In this document: in pieces, positions 16,290-26,933 of the stretch | Layout of the letters: each line of letters starts with the position of its first letter | How positions within the stretch are numbered: the stretch's first letter is position 1 | NCBI GenBank assembly: GCA_007449985.2 | Contig: VIIQ02000107.1 | Coordinates: 62,001 to 126,000, forward strand | DNA from: Desmodesmus armatus | Lineage: Eukaryota > Chlorophyta > Chlorophyceae > Sphaeropleales > Scenedesmaceae | DNA length: 64,000 nucleotides | Direction of reading: 5' to 3' | The notes under the pieces: model-generated | What the model was told of the DNA's origin: nothing | Seen by the model: only the letters and a program-made list of their open reading frames with translations | Database searches by the model: none | Translations under genes and position numbers: made by a program

Positions 16290-18109
16290 CTGTGAGCCAC
16301 TGCTGCATGCGGACGCGATAGAGTGTCCAGTTGATGCTGCAGTCAAACTTAGGCTCCATGGGTGGGATTTCGCGCTTTGCGGGGCGCTGCATGGGGGCAA
16401 CCGGCTGCTGCATGGGAGGGATCGAGGCACTGAGGGGGGGCGGGTGCGTGTGCAGGCTCATCGCCGATGGGGGACAGGTAAATGCATTGAAAACAGCATG
16501 TGATCCTCATGCGAAAGCCGTAGGAACTGATCAAATGAAGCGATCACATAGGGCCCCACTCCTGTCATCCCTGTCCGCGTCAGCACAACCGTCCTCCATG
16601 CGATCGTCCTGTGGCCTCTGAGTCTGCTTGGCGAGCTCCCTCAACGTCGTCTGCATTAATCTAGTTATGTGTTCCCATTCCCTCATCATGCATGGGTGAA
16701 TCCGCCATGTCGCTGAAATCATCCGACAAGGATGGATCGATGGGCTCCGGCACCAATGAAGTGAACTGGGCGAACTGTGGACTGTAGCATCACAACCTGC
16801 AGGGGAGTTGCATCGGAACTGCTCTTCAATCCTACTTAGCCCCAGCACCCCTCCTCGACCAGACCAACCCTAAACCCCGAAAGGCCCAGAATTGCCCTGG
16901 CTGGAACCATCTGTAGAGCTGTTCCCTTGTTGCCTGCTACATACAATCATCCTCACGGCAGCAACAGCAGCAGCAGCAGCAACCACCCTCCACTCCTGCC
17001 TGGCTGAGACGCCCGTGACACAGGCGGGTGTGCAACAGTAACCAGTTTGACAGTTGACTACACCAGCCGATGCCATACCTGGCCTGGTGCATCTGGTTTG
17101 CTAGCTCATGCAAGCGGCAGCCGGGCAGTTTGGTGAATGCGTACAACCATTCTCACAGCAGTCACAGATAGGTGTGAAACATGACCCAGTTCAACATCTC
17201 ACTACACCAGCCGATGCCAGACCCGGCTTGGCAGGCTGGGGTGGGGCTTACGTTTCTGCTAGCTGCCGGCTCAGCGCATTGTGAAGGACAGCCACACCAC
17301 ATTTTATTTTGCGTCTTTGCCCGCGCGCTCATTGTGGTCAGACGTGTGCATTGTAATGCGTGCCAAGCCTCGGCAGCACGGTGCTTGCTGAATCTTGTCT
17401 TGTGCTTGCTGCATCTTGGGATGTGACGCTGTCCATGCAAGGGTGCCACCAGTTTCAGCGCTTGCAATGCAATGCCATGTCAAGCTGGCACTCCTATGTC
17501 AAGGAATAGCAACACATTGAGAAGCGCGGGCAACAGTGTAATATACAGAGGCTAGCCGTCATCCTGAGAATCTCTGGGGGTACATGGAAACAGACACACG
17601 TACCGCCTCGGCCTCGCCGAGGTCGAAACAGTCATAGCCCCCAGAGGAGGACGTGCTGTTCCTAGTTGCAGTGTATAGTCTTTGCACTCCACACCATGAG
17701 CAGACAGATTGTCTGAGCGCTGAGTGGCTGTGATCTACAAGCCAACATGGTGTGCCCACAAACTGGCGAGACCCTGCGATGCAGCGACAGTGCGACACTG
17801 TGGCATGTGCAGCAAAGTCAACCACTGCAACTTCTGGCCCCCTAACTCATAGCCAATATTTTCACCACAACGATAGGTGGGTCACAAAAGGCGCCAGTAT
17901 TTCTAGGAGGCCGCCTTCTGGTTCACTTTTACCCCCCTCAACCACCATCTGACAAGACTTAGAGCACTTACATCAACTTCAGCAGCTTGCTGTCATGTCC
18001 CAATGCCTGTGATGCACCAATCAAGACCTATACATGTATATACAGCAGCTGTCAACACGGTCACCATGTCAGCCCTCTCAGGAAGCCGAAGATGGCACCC
18101 CTCTCTGCG
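16290..18109. other. Gene-poor stretch before histone H2A, with a degenerate duplication
   Basis: I find no coding exon. Within it, ~17023-17090 and ~17161-17230 are related copies sharing ACTACACCAGCCGATGCCA and a preceding ACCAGTTTGACA/CCCAGTTCAACA block, with similar upstream sequence. This is a ~140-bp tandem duplication. The end near 17968 is the H2A 3' flank. Confidence 0.45.
17968..17972 (-). terminator. TGTAA poly(A) signal of histone H2A
   Basis: TTACA on the plus strand lies 138 nt past the H2A stop. Its presence suggests a polyadenylated message rather than a histone stem-loop end; I saw no histone 3' stem-loop between stop and signal. Confidence 0.4.
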
Positions 18110-19856
18110 TCACTCCATGTCTGGGTCTCCCCCCTTGGCCTTGCTCTGTTTCTTTGGCAGCAGGTGTGTGTTGATGTTGGGCAGCACTCCACCACTGGCA
18201 ATGGTGACTGTGCCCAACAGCTTGCTCAGCTCCTCATCATTCCTGATGGCCAACTGCAGCAGCAACAGCAGCAGCAACATGCAGTGCGCAGATGCTTATT
18301 ACACATCATGATCAGGTCAGACTGTCCAACCAGATGCAACCGTTGCAACTGTGACAGGCGATTGTTGTTGCTGTACAGCTACAGTACGCCCTTTCACCAC
18401 CACCACCACCATGGCTGTGATAGCAGTAGGAGCCAAAGCCTGAACTGTGTAGCCCACAGGCTGGCGCATCAGATGACTACGACATTCAATGTCAATCGAA
18501 CAGACACTGGTACACCTGTTGGTGTCACTGTTTGAACATCATGCGAGCAAGGCAGCTTCTAGTCGAACGCATTTCATCAAATATGCCAAGTGCTGCCACC
18601 CAGCCAACCTAGCGACTGCCCAGTCTGTACTCCCCACCCCCAAAGGGTACATGCACCAAACCCGCCCACCGCCCTACAGATTAGACTGCCAGCGCTGCAC
18701 CGTGCGCGATCATTGCGCACACACCTGGATATGCCTGGGTATGATTCGTGTCTTCTTGTTGTCGCGAGCAGCATTGCCTGCCAGCTCCAGCACCTCAGCA
18801 GCCAGGTACTCCAGGACCGCAGCAAGGTACACGGGGGCACCTGCGCCAATGCGCTCAGCATAGCGACCCTTCTTTAGGTACCTGCCAGTGGGGCAGGCAC
18901 AGCACAGCACAGCATGTCATGGAACAGCATGCTGCACAGCACACGCATACATGCTACACTGTGTCTAGTGCGCAATGCAACAGCGGTGGCCTGTCCATTC
19001 ACGAAGCACAATGCACTGAGTATGGGCGACAAGTGCATTGCGGGATGAACGTTTTCTGTGTGAGCAGGCTATGACTTCATCCTCATTTGGGCCCGGGTAG
19101 GGGGAGAGCCTTGGAGTGAGGTGGCACTGGCAGCCACAGCAGCCACAGCCACAGCCACAGCAGCCGGCGGCTGCTAGTGTGTGGCCGATGCTGACTTTCT
19201 GTGATGCACGCAGCCCTGCCTCGGAGTGAGGTTCGAACAGCGTGCCATTTCGCTGACAAGGGCTCACATGCAGTGGTGGCTGCCGCCACTGCTAGCTGCT
19301 GCTGCTGCTGCTGCTGCTGCCGCGGCGGTGCTGTGTCGCCCCTCCCTCACCTTGCCAGTCGTCCCACAGGGAACTGCAGTCCTGCCTTGGACGCCCTAGA
19401 CACTGACTTCTTGCGGTCACCCTGAATACCTGCAGATGACCACATGCACCAAGGGCTCTCAGGTGCAATGCATTGCTTGACAGGCTGCAGTTGTGCCACC
19501 ACCTTGAGTCAAGGCCATCCGGCTGCAAGTCTGTTTCCATGCACTACCTGATGCAGGTCCTGAGTGTGACACAAACAAGTTCTGTTGGTGTTGCGCCAGG
19601 ATTGTGCCATACAACAGCGCTTGTAAACCTTGTGTGAACTCGCACCCATGACACCCTCAACACCTCCATCAAGAGGTTCAGTGAAGGCTCAAGACTGCCC
19701 ATGCAGCTGCATGATTGTGGTCATGCAGTCATGGGGGGTGGGGGGTGGGGCGGCAGGTGACTGGAGCACATGTACAGCTGCTGGATCCTTGCTGCTGCAG
19801 CAGCTTTGAAGCTGCCAGTTGTTGCTGCACACACCTTTGCCCCTGCCACCAGACAT
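18110..19856 (-). CDS. Histone H2A, four exons
   Basis: Core nucleosomal histone. Exons 19833..19856, 19351..19421, 18725..18881 and 18110..18253 join in phase to 131 residues. Exon 1 is MSGGRGKG. Then come [64 protein letters not shown], and [19 protein letters not shown] ending in [14 protein letters not shown]. The sequence fits canonical H2A, not H2A.Z, and it lacks the C-terminal SQE(F/Y) phospho-motif of H2A.X. Three introns are unusual, since replication-dependent histone genes are often intronless in algae and animals. Together with the TGTAA signal and the absence of an H2B partner next door, this suggests constitutive expression. Exon 1 is only 24 bp and its donor was chosen to keep phase. 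Confidence 0.88.
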
Positions 19857-20337
19857 TGCTCCTGCATACAGGCATGGACGTGCATTTGCAAACGCAGCAC
19901 AGTCGAGAGGCGTTGATGTGCGGGGAGCAACAGCACACAATCAAGCCACGATTATCGGATGGTGCAAGCAGCTGCTGACTATTAATTGTGCGACTCATTG
20001 CTTTCAGCCGAAAGACCAAAGAGCAATGGATGAAGGCAACGAACAGCAGTAGAACAGCAGCTGCACGAACCCCTGCAGCGGCACGCCATATGTGTTTCCG
20101 TGCTGCCATGCGCACCTGATCAACTGCTCGTACTAGCACGTTGCGATGAGTTGAGGGTCCCACCAGCCGCTGTGAATGCTTGCCGCTGCTTCCGAAACGA
20201 GTCAACGAGCGAGTCAACGTTTGCGATTGTTTGTTCGAACTTGCACTGGCTTGCACTAAACGGACGCACCTTCTGAGATCAACGTGGAAAGTATGCCTTA
20301 GGTCGCCATATGTTACACACGTCATTTGGTCAACAAG
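19857..20337. other. Intergenic region between H2A promoter and FN3K 3' end
   Basis: H2A 5' flank and FN3K 3' flank, both genes on the minus strand. No gene is seen. Confidence 0.5.
20313..20317 (-). terminator. TGTAA poly(A) signal of the fructosamine kinase gene
   Basis: TTACA on plus, 21 nt past the stop codon at 20338-20340. The distance suits an algal poly(A) signal. Confidence 0.5.
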
Positions 20338-23300
20338 TCACAACTGATTCACCAACCGCTCCATAATCCGCAAGCTGGTGTTGTAATAGCCACCTGCACG
20401 ACCCAGCAGTGGCAACAAACCACAGATACTTAGTCAGCAGTGTGCAACATACGTACTTTCGATCAAGGACGCTGATCCATCAGCCACAAGTTGCTTCAAC
20501 AAGGCCCAAACATTGAAGCTTGCGCCCAGCATCTCTGCACTTGTAAATGTGGTTTGAGCAGAGCAAGCATGCACCAGCACTGCTGTTGCTGGCAACAGAG
20601 CAGCATCACAATTCAGCGTCACAACTCAGCAGTAAATTGCAGCACACAGTGTGTGGACACATGGCAAGCGTGCGCAGCAGACCGCCCCAGCAGCCTCACC
20701 TCCAAACAGGTTTGTGTGGTTGAGGTAGTGGTACAGCAGGTAGAGGTCTTTGCGCCGGTCAAACCCTGGGGCCTTAGGGATGACTTCATGGTAGGCACGC
20801 CAGAAGTCGCCAGTAAACCCTGACCAAAGCACCAATACGCAGCATGGTCGTGCACGTGCATTGTCACTATACTGTGTTTGCGAGCGCCAACATCATCTGC
20901 AGTTAGGCTGGTCAAGTGCATTATGGTTGGGCCAGTGCATGCGGCATCTACAGTCGCACTGCAGGAACGGTCGACCTGTGCGTAGTGCACACAACGCATG
21001 GAACTCCAACACAGAGGAGCACGTGCAGCAAACAGAAGCTGGGTGCTGTCACACTGTCACACTGTCACACTGTCACATGAGTCGTGGTGCATGCGCATCA
21101 TGTATCCTCACCAGCACACCAAGACATGCCAAACTCAGCTTCGTGGTGGCCTGCAACACGACACAGCACGGACACAGCGCAGCGCAGCACAGCGCAGCGC
21201 AACGATGGATAGCCAGTCACCCTCGGCGCATGCAGCATGCCACATCAGCGGTGTGACCACACCAACCGCATTGCAACGTGCATGCTGGAGCCTAGTCGGC
21301 TCTGAATGTTCTGTGGGACACGAAAGTAGTTTTGCATAATTAGACCCCGCCGGCTGTGGCACTGCAACACCAAGGGTTACAATCCAAGGGTGTACCTGCA
21401 GATAGTTTCACTGCAACCACTACATTCGCAACTGAGGTGGTCCATGCTGTGTGCAACCAACCACTAAGCACTTGCAGCGGGGCTGAATTTCAACCTCACC
21501 GTAGCAAGTGGGTCGCTTGTAACACCCCCCCCCCCCCCCCGCCCCAAACATGCCTTACTGAGAGCGGTCCAGGATCTGTGTAATCAACCTCCATGCACTG
21601 CTGCAGGGACGAAGGGTGTCCTCACCGTAGTAAGTGGGTGGGTCAATTATGGCTTACTGAGACGGGTCCAGGATTTGTTGAATCCAACTCTAAGCACTGC
21701 TGCAGGGACAGAAAGTGATCTCACCGTAGTAAGTGGCTGGGTCAAATATGGCTGGCTGGCCCTCCACTCCTGCGATGTTGCCGCTCCACAGGTCACCGTG
21801 CAACACACTGGGCTTGATGTCACCAGACACATCGTCAAAGAATGCCTCCAAGTTGTCGCATAGCGTCTTGCCTAGCTCGTTTAGGCGGCGGTCACCTGCA
21901 AGCAATGGGAATGAGCTTTGTGACTGTTTCAGTCCCCTGTTTGGGGTCCTTGGGGGGCGCAGTGGGCAGGGGATTGGCGGGTGGTGAGCAACGGGCCTGC
22001 CACTGCCACCACAATGGATGGTTTTGTAGAAATGGTGGCAGCCACATGGTCAAAGAATGCCTCAAGATTGTCACACAGCGTCTTGCCTAGCTCGTTCAGG
22101 CGGCCGTCACCTGCAAGCGATGCAGTGGATGACGTCACATTACACATGTGTGTAGACAAAAAATAGTGCATCCAGCCAACACATCAACCATCCATGGTTT
22201 GTGGTCATCGTGAATTCAATGCAGAAGAAAGGGGAGTGGGCTGTTGTCAGCAGCATTCATCCAGCACCAAACAAGGTGGTTTCCGTCCGCCACCAAGTCC
22301 ATCTGCCGCCATACACATGTAATTTCAAACAAAAGCGCCACACAGCAGTACCCACCCAGTAGCTGCAGCTGGTGTTTGATTCGTCTCTCCCTGTAGAAGT
22401 CCACCCAATTATCCATCCAGCCGTTAGGCTGGGGTGTGGCGCCAATGGTGTTGTCAACAGCAAACCCAAACTTGCCGGCCTTGGCATTGGGATCCTGCAC
22501 AAGCCCACAGGGTCAACAGGCAGCAGCAGAAGCAGTAGGACAAGCGAGCAATGCCATGCTTCAGTTGGGTGGGAACACACCTTTCCAATACCAATACCAA
22601 TATTACAGGGGTTGACCCTCTTCCCCGACACTGGCCGGTTGCAAAGGGAGCCATGTGACCTTGGCATTGGGATCCTACACACGCCCACAGTGTCAAAAGG
22701 CGGCAGCAGGAGCAGGAGGAAACACACCTTGGGAAACACTGTCCGACTTTGAAAGGGCTGGAGCACCATCTACTGGAGGGGAGTGACCACATTTTTCAAA
22801 CTCTTACAGCCGAAGCATGATCTCCTGAGCCGAAAGGGGTTGTCAAGCCAACGGAGCATTGCAAGCTGGCCAGAAGCTGTGATGTACGGTACTGTGCATG
22901 CTGGGTTGTACAGCACTTGTCCATCCCACCTGCAAGGCAAATCCCCCTCCCCTCCTGCCCCCCCCCCCCCCACACACACACACATCAGAGGACGACCCCC
23001 CCCCCTTTGGAGGCCTCCAGAACAGCACCCAGAACATGCACGGAGGTAGGGTTTCTGGATCGGCGGAGCCCCTACAGACAGCTTATCGTTTCTTGGTTCA
23101 TGGACTATCCTGATAGTACTCAGAGTAAAGGCGGGTAATGTCAGTCCCCCCCCCCCCCCCCCACACACACCCCACCCACCTCAGGCTCTGCCAGGTGCAT
23201 GAGTGCCAGCTGTCGTCCCAGCTGTGCCATGTTGCAGCCTCCACTCATCTTGAGTGACTCCATGACTATGAAGCTGCCACGGCCGTTGGGCATGGGGCCA

Positions 23301-25472
23301 ACGTGGAACACCTTGGGGATACGCAGCGTGTTGGTGGCTGGGGAAAGGGGGGCAAGAGGGGTTGGGTGGCAAGGATGGAGAGGGGGGGGGGGGCGGCATG
23401 ATTTTGGTGCATGAAGCCACGTGGATGGCGAAACGCTGGTGGGTTATTTGCAGCTGACGCTAAAACCTCCTGGGGATGCTTAGGGTGGTGGTTCTTAGGG
23501 AGATAGACTGGGTGGGTGGGGGATGGGGTGGGAGGACCAAGGCGGCAGCTACAGGCGCCCGGAGGGGCTCGAGTGCGCAAGTGATGCGGGGGGGGGGGGG
23601 GAGCACTTTGGTGATATGCCGCATGCTGGTGGCTGAAAGAGGCAGGGGGGGGGGGGAGGGTTGACAGCATGTGAGAGAACATGTAAGAGCCATGTAGACG
23701 GCCTTGACTGATTGCTGCCAGCACGGACGTTCAGGGAAAGAAATATCGGTGCTGCAGGCAGCGGATGTGTAAGGGAAGGGGCAACTGCATGCAGATGTTG
23801 AGGGCACACCACTGCACAACATGCAGTGACAAAGCGGAATTTCAAGCCAAGGCTCACCCATCTGTCTGCCAGATTCCTCCCCCCCCCCCCCTACAGCCCC
23901 TGCCTTCTCCCGTAATATCCCACTAGACATGACACAAGCTGATCAGGTGAAAGATATCCTTTTATTATTAATGGTTGAATACGTTTTAACTGTGCGCCCC
24001 CACGCACTTATACCCAACTTCAGAATGTCACATCCGTGGATGGTTGATGCAATGGCTGGATGCACTCCCTGTGTCTTCACCCCCCGTGGCTCCTCCTGAA
24101 GCATGCTGCCCCTGGGGCCCCCCCAACCATTGCAGCCCCCCTTTCCCTCATCCCCCAAACTCTCATGTCTCGCACTCAGTCACACTCACTGTACATAGCC
24201 TGCAGCCCCTGCGCCTCCCCCTGAAACATGATGTCGTTGTGGCCTCTTGTTTACTCTCACAGTCCAAACAATGCCCCTCCCAAGTTCCTCTCCCCACCGG
24301 CCCCTTCCACTTCCCCTTTCCCTACACCCTCAACCCCCATGCCCTTCCTACCCCTCATACATTTTATGCAGCTTGGGTGTACAAAGCTTGGGTGCGTGTG
24401 GTGAGGTGTGCGCAACACTCACCGTACATAGCCTGCAGGCCCTGTGCCTCCCCCTGGAACATCCAGCCCCTCCCTGCCCTTGCTTCCCCCTGCCCCCCCC
24501 CCCCCCCACACCCCCATAACACCCCCCCCCGGTCAGACTTTCACACTCACCATACATAGCCTGCAGGCCCTGTGCCTCCCCTTGGAACATGCTGTCATCG
24601 CGTCCCCCCATGGCAACCTTCACAAAGTACTCCTGGCCACCCTGGGTGGTGTATATGTTGGCAGACGCCCAGTTGCTGCCACCTACACTCTTCTCCTTCA
24701 CAACCTTGCCACCTTCCAAATTGGCGCCTATCCAATCTGCTGCTGTGGTTTGTACCCTGTAACACAGCCGGCAATGGCAATGAGATGCAAACAAGGGACA
24801 GGCTTGACTTGGTGGTGGTGGTGGTGGTCGTGGTGGTGGGGTGGGGGGGGGGGGGGCAGGGTGTGTGGGGAAGGGGGGAGTGGAGGTTGTGTGCATTGAG
24901 GCTGAAGAATGGTTGCTCAGTCAGTCAGTGTTCAATTCCTGCCACCTACAGCTTTCTTTCACAACCTTGCCACCTTCTGGGTTCTGGTGTGGGTGACAGA
25001 AGACGAACAGGCGGGGTCAAAGGAAGGGGTGGTGGGAGGGGGGGGGGGGGGAGGCAGGTGTGTGCACGCGTGGGCACTGGCCTGTTTGCTGCTATCAAAG
25101 CTCCTCCTTTTCAGTCATACATGCAGGTACCCGCCCTTTATGTTGTCGCCTAGACACATGCGGCTGCTTTGAATTGTCTGACTGTGTTGCTGGATGCGCT
25201 GCTGCAGGCGTTTAGTGCTGAGAGCATGCAGAGTGCCCCAATGCACAAATCAAGTGGTGATGACATTCAATGTGAACCACAGCACCGACGAGTATGCTTT
25301 CTTGACTGTTGCCCCCCCCCCAAAACACCCACACCCATCCATGCACCCATCACAGGCACCCTGCTCACTGTGATGCCTGTGCTCTCGTGCTCATCCTACT
25401 AGACATTTTATGCTTCGATCCTGCGTCCTGAAAAGGCGCAGGAAGCCTCCTGCCTGTCTGTATGGCTTGCAT
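20338..25472 (-). CDS. Fructosamine/ketosamine-3-kinase family protein, probably plastid
   Basis: The family phosphorylates ketosamines on glycated proteins so that the sugar is released. Eight exons join in phase to 330 residues: 25369..25472, 24551..24756, 23180..23337, 22356..22494, 21725..21895, 21112..21150, 20700..20819 and 20338..20393. The first ATG after an in-frame stop gives a basic Ser/Arg/Gln-rich leader (~35 residues) like a transit peptide. Kinase landmarks: P-loop [23 protein letters not shown] lysine, [20 protein letters not shown], the catalytic loop HGDLWSGN, metal-binding [42 protein letters not shown], and a terminal [15 protein letters not shown]. The P-loop lacks the redox-switch cysteine reported in plant and human FN3K. 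Introns carry many ghost exon edges. Confidence 0.9.
21494..21650 (-). repeat. Two ghost copies of FN3K exon-5 end
   Basis: Copies of the ACTTACTACGGTGAG donor edge (real at 21725) occur at about 21618-21650 and 21494-21517, both downstream in the sense direction. A long sense-strand G-run lies beside the second (21523-21540). Confidence 0.75.
22044..22116 (-). repeat. Ghost copy of FN3K exon-5 start
   Basis: It is nearly identical to 21831-21896 and keeps the GCAG acceptor and frame ([18 protein letters not shown], then DHV instead of DDV). It then runs into unrelated sequence without the HGDLW catalytic loop. Confidence 0.85.
22600..22690 (-). repeat. Ghost copy of FN3K exon-4 start
   Basis: The CCTTGGCATTGGGATCCT segment of the real exon-4 start (about 22478-22496) recurs at about 22660-22680 with the same flanking CCCACAG-GTCAA-AGGCGGCAGCAG(G) context. 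Confidence 0.7.
23440..23645 (-). repeat. Ghost copies of FN3K exon-3 start
   Basis: The real exon-3 edge (CACCTTGGGGATACGCAGCG ... GTTGGTGGCTGG, plus-strand view, 23309-23341) is echoed at about 23600-23640 (CACTTTGGTGATATGCCGCATGCTGGTGGCTG) and more weakly near 23465-23500. G-runs on the plus strand (C on sense) follow the real edge and the copy at 23600-23640. Confidence 0.7.
24177..24982 (-). repeat. Ghost copies of FN3K exon-2 end (x2) and exon-2 start region
   Basis: Copies of the exon-2 terminus ([14 protein letters not shown] then GTGAGTGT) lie at 24177-24232 and 24418-24466, downstream of the real one at 24551. A copy of the exon-2 5' part (GCCACCT-CA-CTTTC-TTCACAACCTTGCCACCTTC) lies at about 24939-24982, upstream of the real start at 24756. 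Confidence 0.82.
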
Positions 25473-25743
25473 CACCACCTCGGCTGTGGGTGCCACTGAT
25501 CAAGCAACACTGCTCAAAGAAGCTGATCGCTTGCCAGGGCGTCGCAACAATGACTCGGGATCACATGGCACCGCAGTAGCCCCTCATACATGCCTCTGCT
25601 TGACATGGTCGTTACGGGTTAGTCATGATCTGTTGACAACTGCTTTTCAAGTGAGCCACTGCCTCGTACTTGTGCAGTCAACACACCTGTCAGGGCGGTA
25701 ATGCTGCTGTCTGGTTCCATTTATCGCAGTTGCTGTGATCCAG
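25473..25743. promoter_or_regulatory. Divergent promoter region FN3K / rhomboid-like gene
   Basis: 271 bp between start codons of two divergent genes, both with plastid-like leaders. No clear core motif is visible. Confidence 0.4.
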
Positions 25744-26565
25744 ATGCTGCACAGGCACACCAACAGTAACAGCAGTCGCCACCCTGGCAATGGCAGCACA
25801 GCAGCAGTAGTGATCAGGCAGTGTGGTGCCCCTAGGTACCCCCGCAGGCAGCCCCGCCCTCAAAAAACACACTCAATATATCCTCAACAGCATAGCCATT
25901 TTATCGACAGAACTGCAGCTCGTGCTGCATCCCCTAGGTGAGGGTTTGTTCAGGCTGCTGTGCTGAGATAGGGCACAAGCAGCTGGACAGTCAACTTTGC
26001 TGGCACAGCACTTGCCAGGGTTGCTGTTTATGTATAGTGGGAGTTTATTTCAGTCATCTGCATCAAAGCAGTAGCAGGAAAGCAGTCCTACAGTTGGTGC
26101 ATCTGTCACTGTGTATTTTATGTCTGGTGTGCTCTTGCAGTTCCGGAGACCGTACTGCTGCTTCCCCAGATGCAGCAGCAGCAGCAGCACCAGCAGGCAC
26201 ATCAACTCTCAACAATGCCAGCGACACAGCAGCAGCCGCAGCAGCAGCAGCAGCAGCAGCAGCAGCGGCGGCCAGCCCACCTGCCGATGCAGTGTCACAG
26301 GCCAAGCAGGATCTGTCTACCTCTTGGCAGCTGCTGAGAGATGCAGCGGCCACAGCCTTCATACCAGGGCACAAGCAGCGTGCAGCAGCAGCAGCAGAGC
26401 AGCGAGCCCCCCTCAGATACAGCGACCTGCTCCTACAGCAGCAGCAGCAGCAGCAGCAGCAGGATGAGATCGTCTCATTTCCTGAGAGGTTCGGCCGCCT
26501 GTTTTCTGGTCAGTTTATCAGAGAGAGGGAGGCCCGCAGCAGGGGCGTGGCAGCAAATGCATCCG

Positions 26566-26598
<33 letters not shown>

Positions 26599-26644
26599 TT
26601 GACACACAGTTTGCCGCAATGCAGTTTGAAGTCCTGAAGCGCTT

Positions 26645-26700
<56 letters not shown>

Positions 26701-26729
26701 CACCAGCTGAAGCTGTCAGCAGCACGGCG

Positions 26730-26762
<33 letters not shown>

Positions 26763-26901
26763 TCTGACGTCGCTGCAGCAGCATCCACGACTACTGCTGC
26801 TGCTGCTGCCGTCACTGTTGGTGCTGATGGTATCATAGATGTTGCAGCTGAATCACAACCGTCAGCAGCAGCAGCAGCAGCAGCACCAGCAGCAGCAGCA
26901 C

Positions 26902-26933
<32 letters not shown>

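Noticed and set aside
25938..26140. Continuous frame from 25938 into the rhomboid-like exon 2
   Set aside because: It begins at a GTG inside a GTGAGG donor; splicing 25937 to 26141 joins a transit peptide in phase instead.
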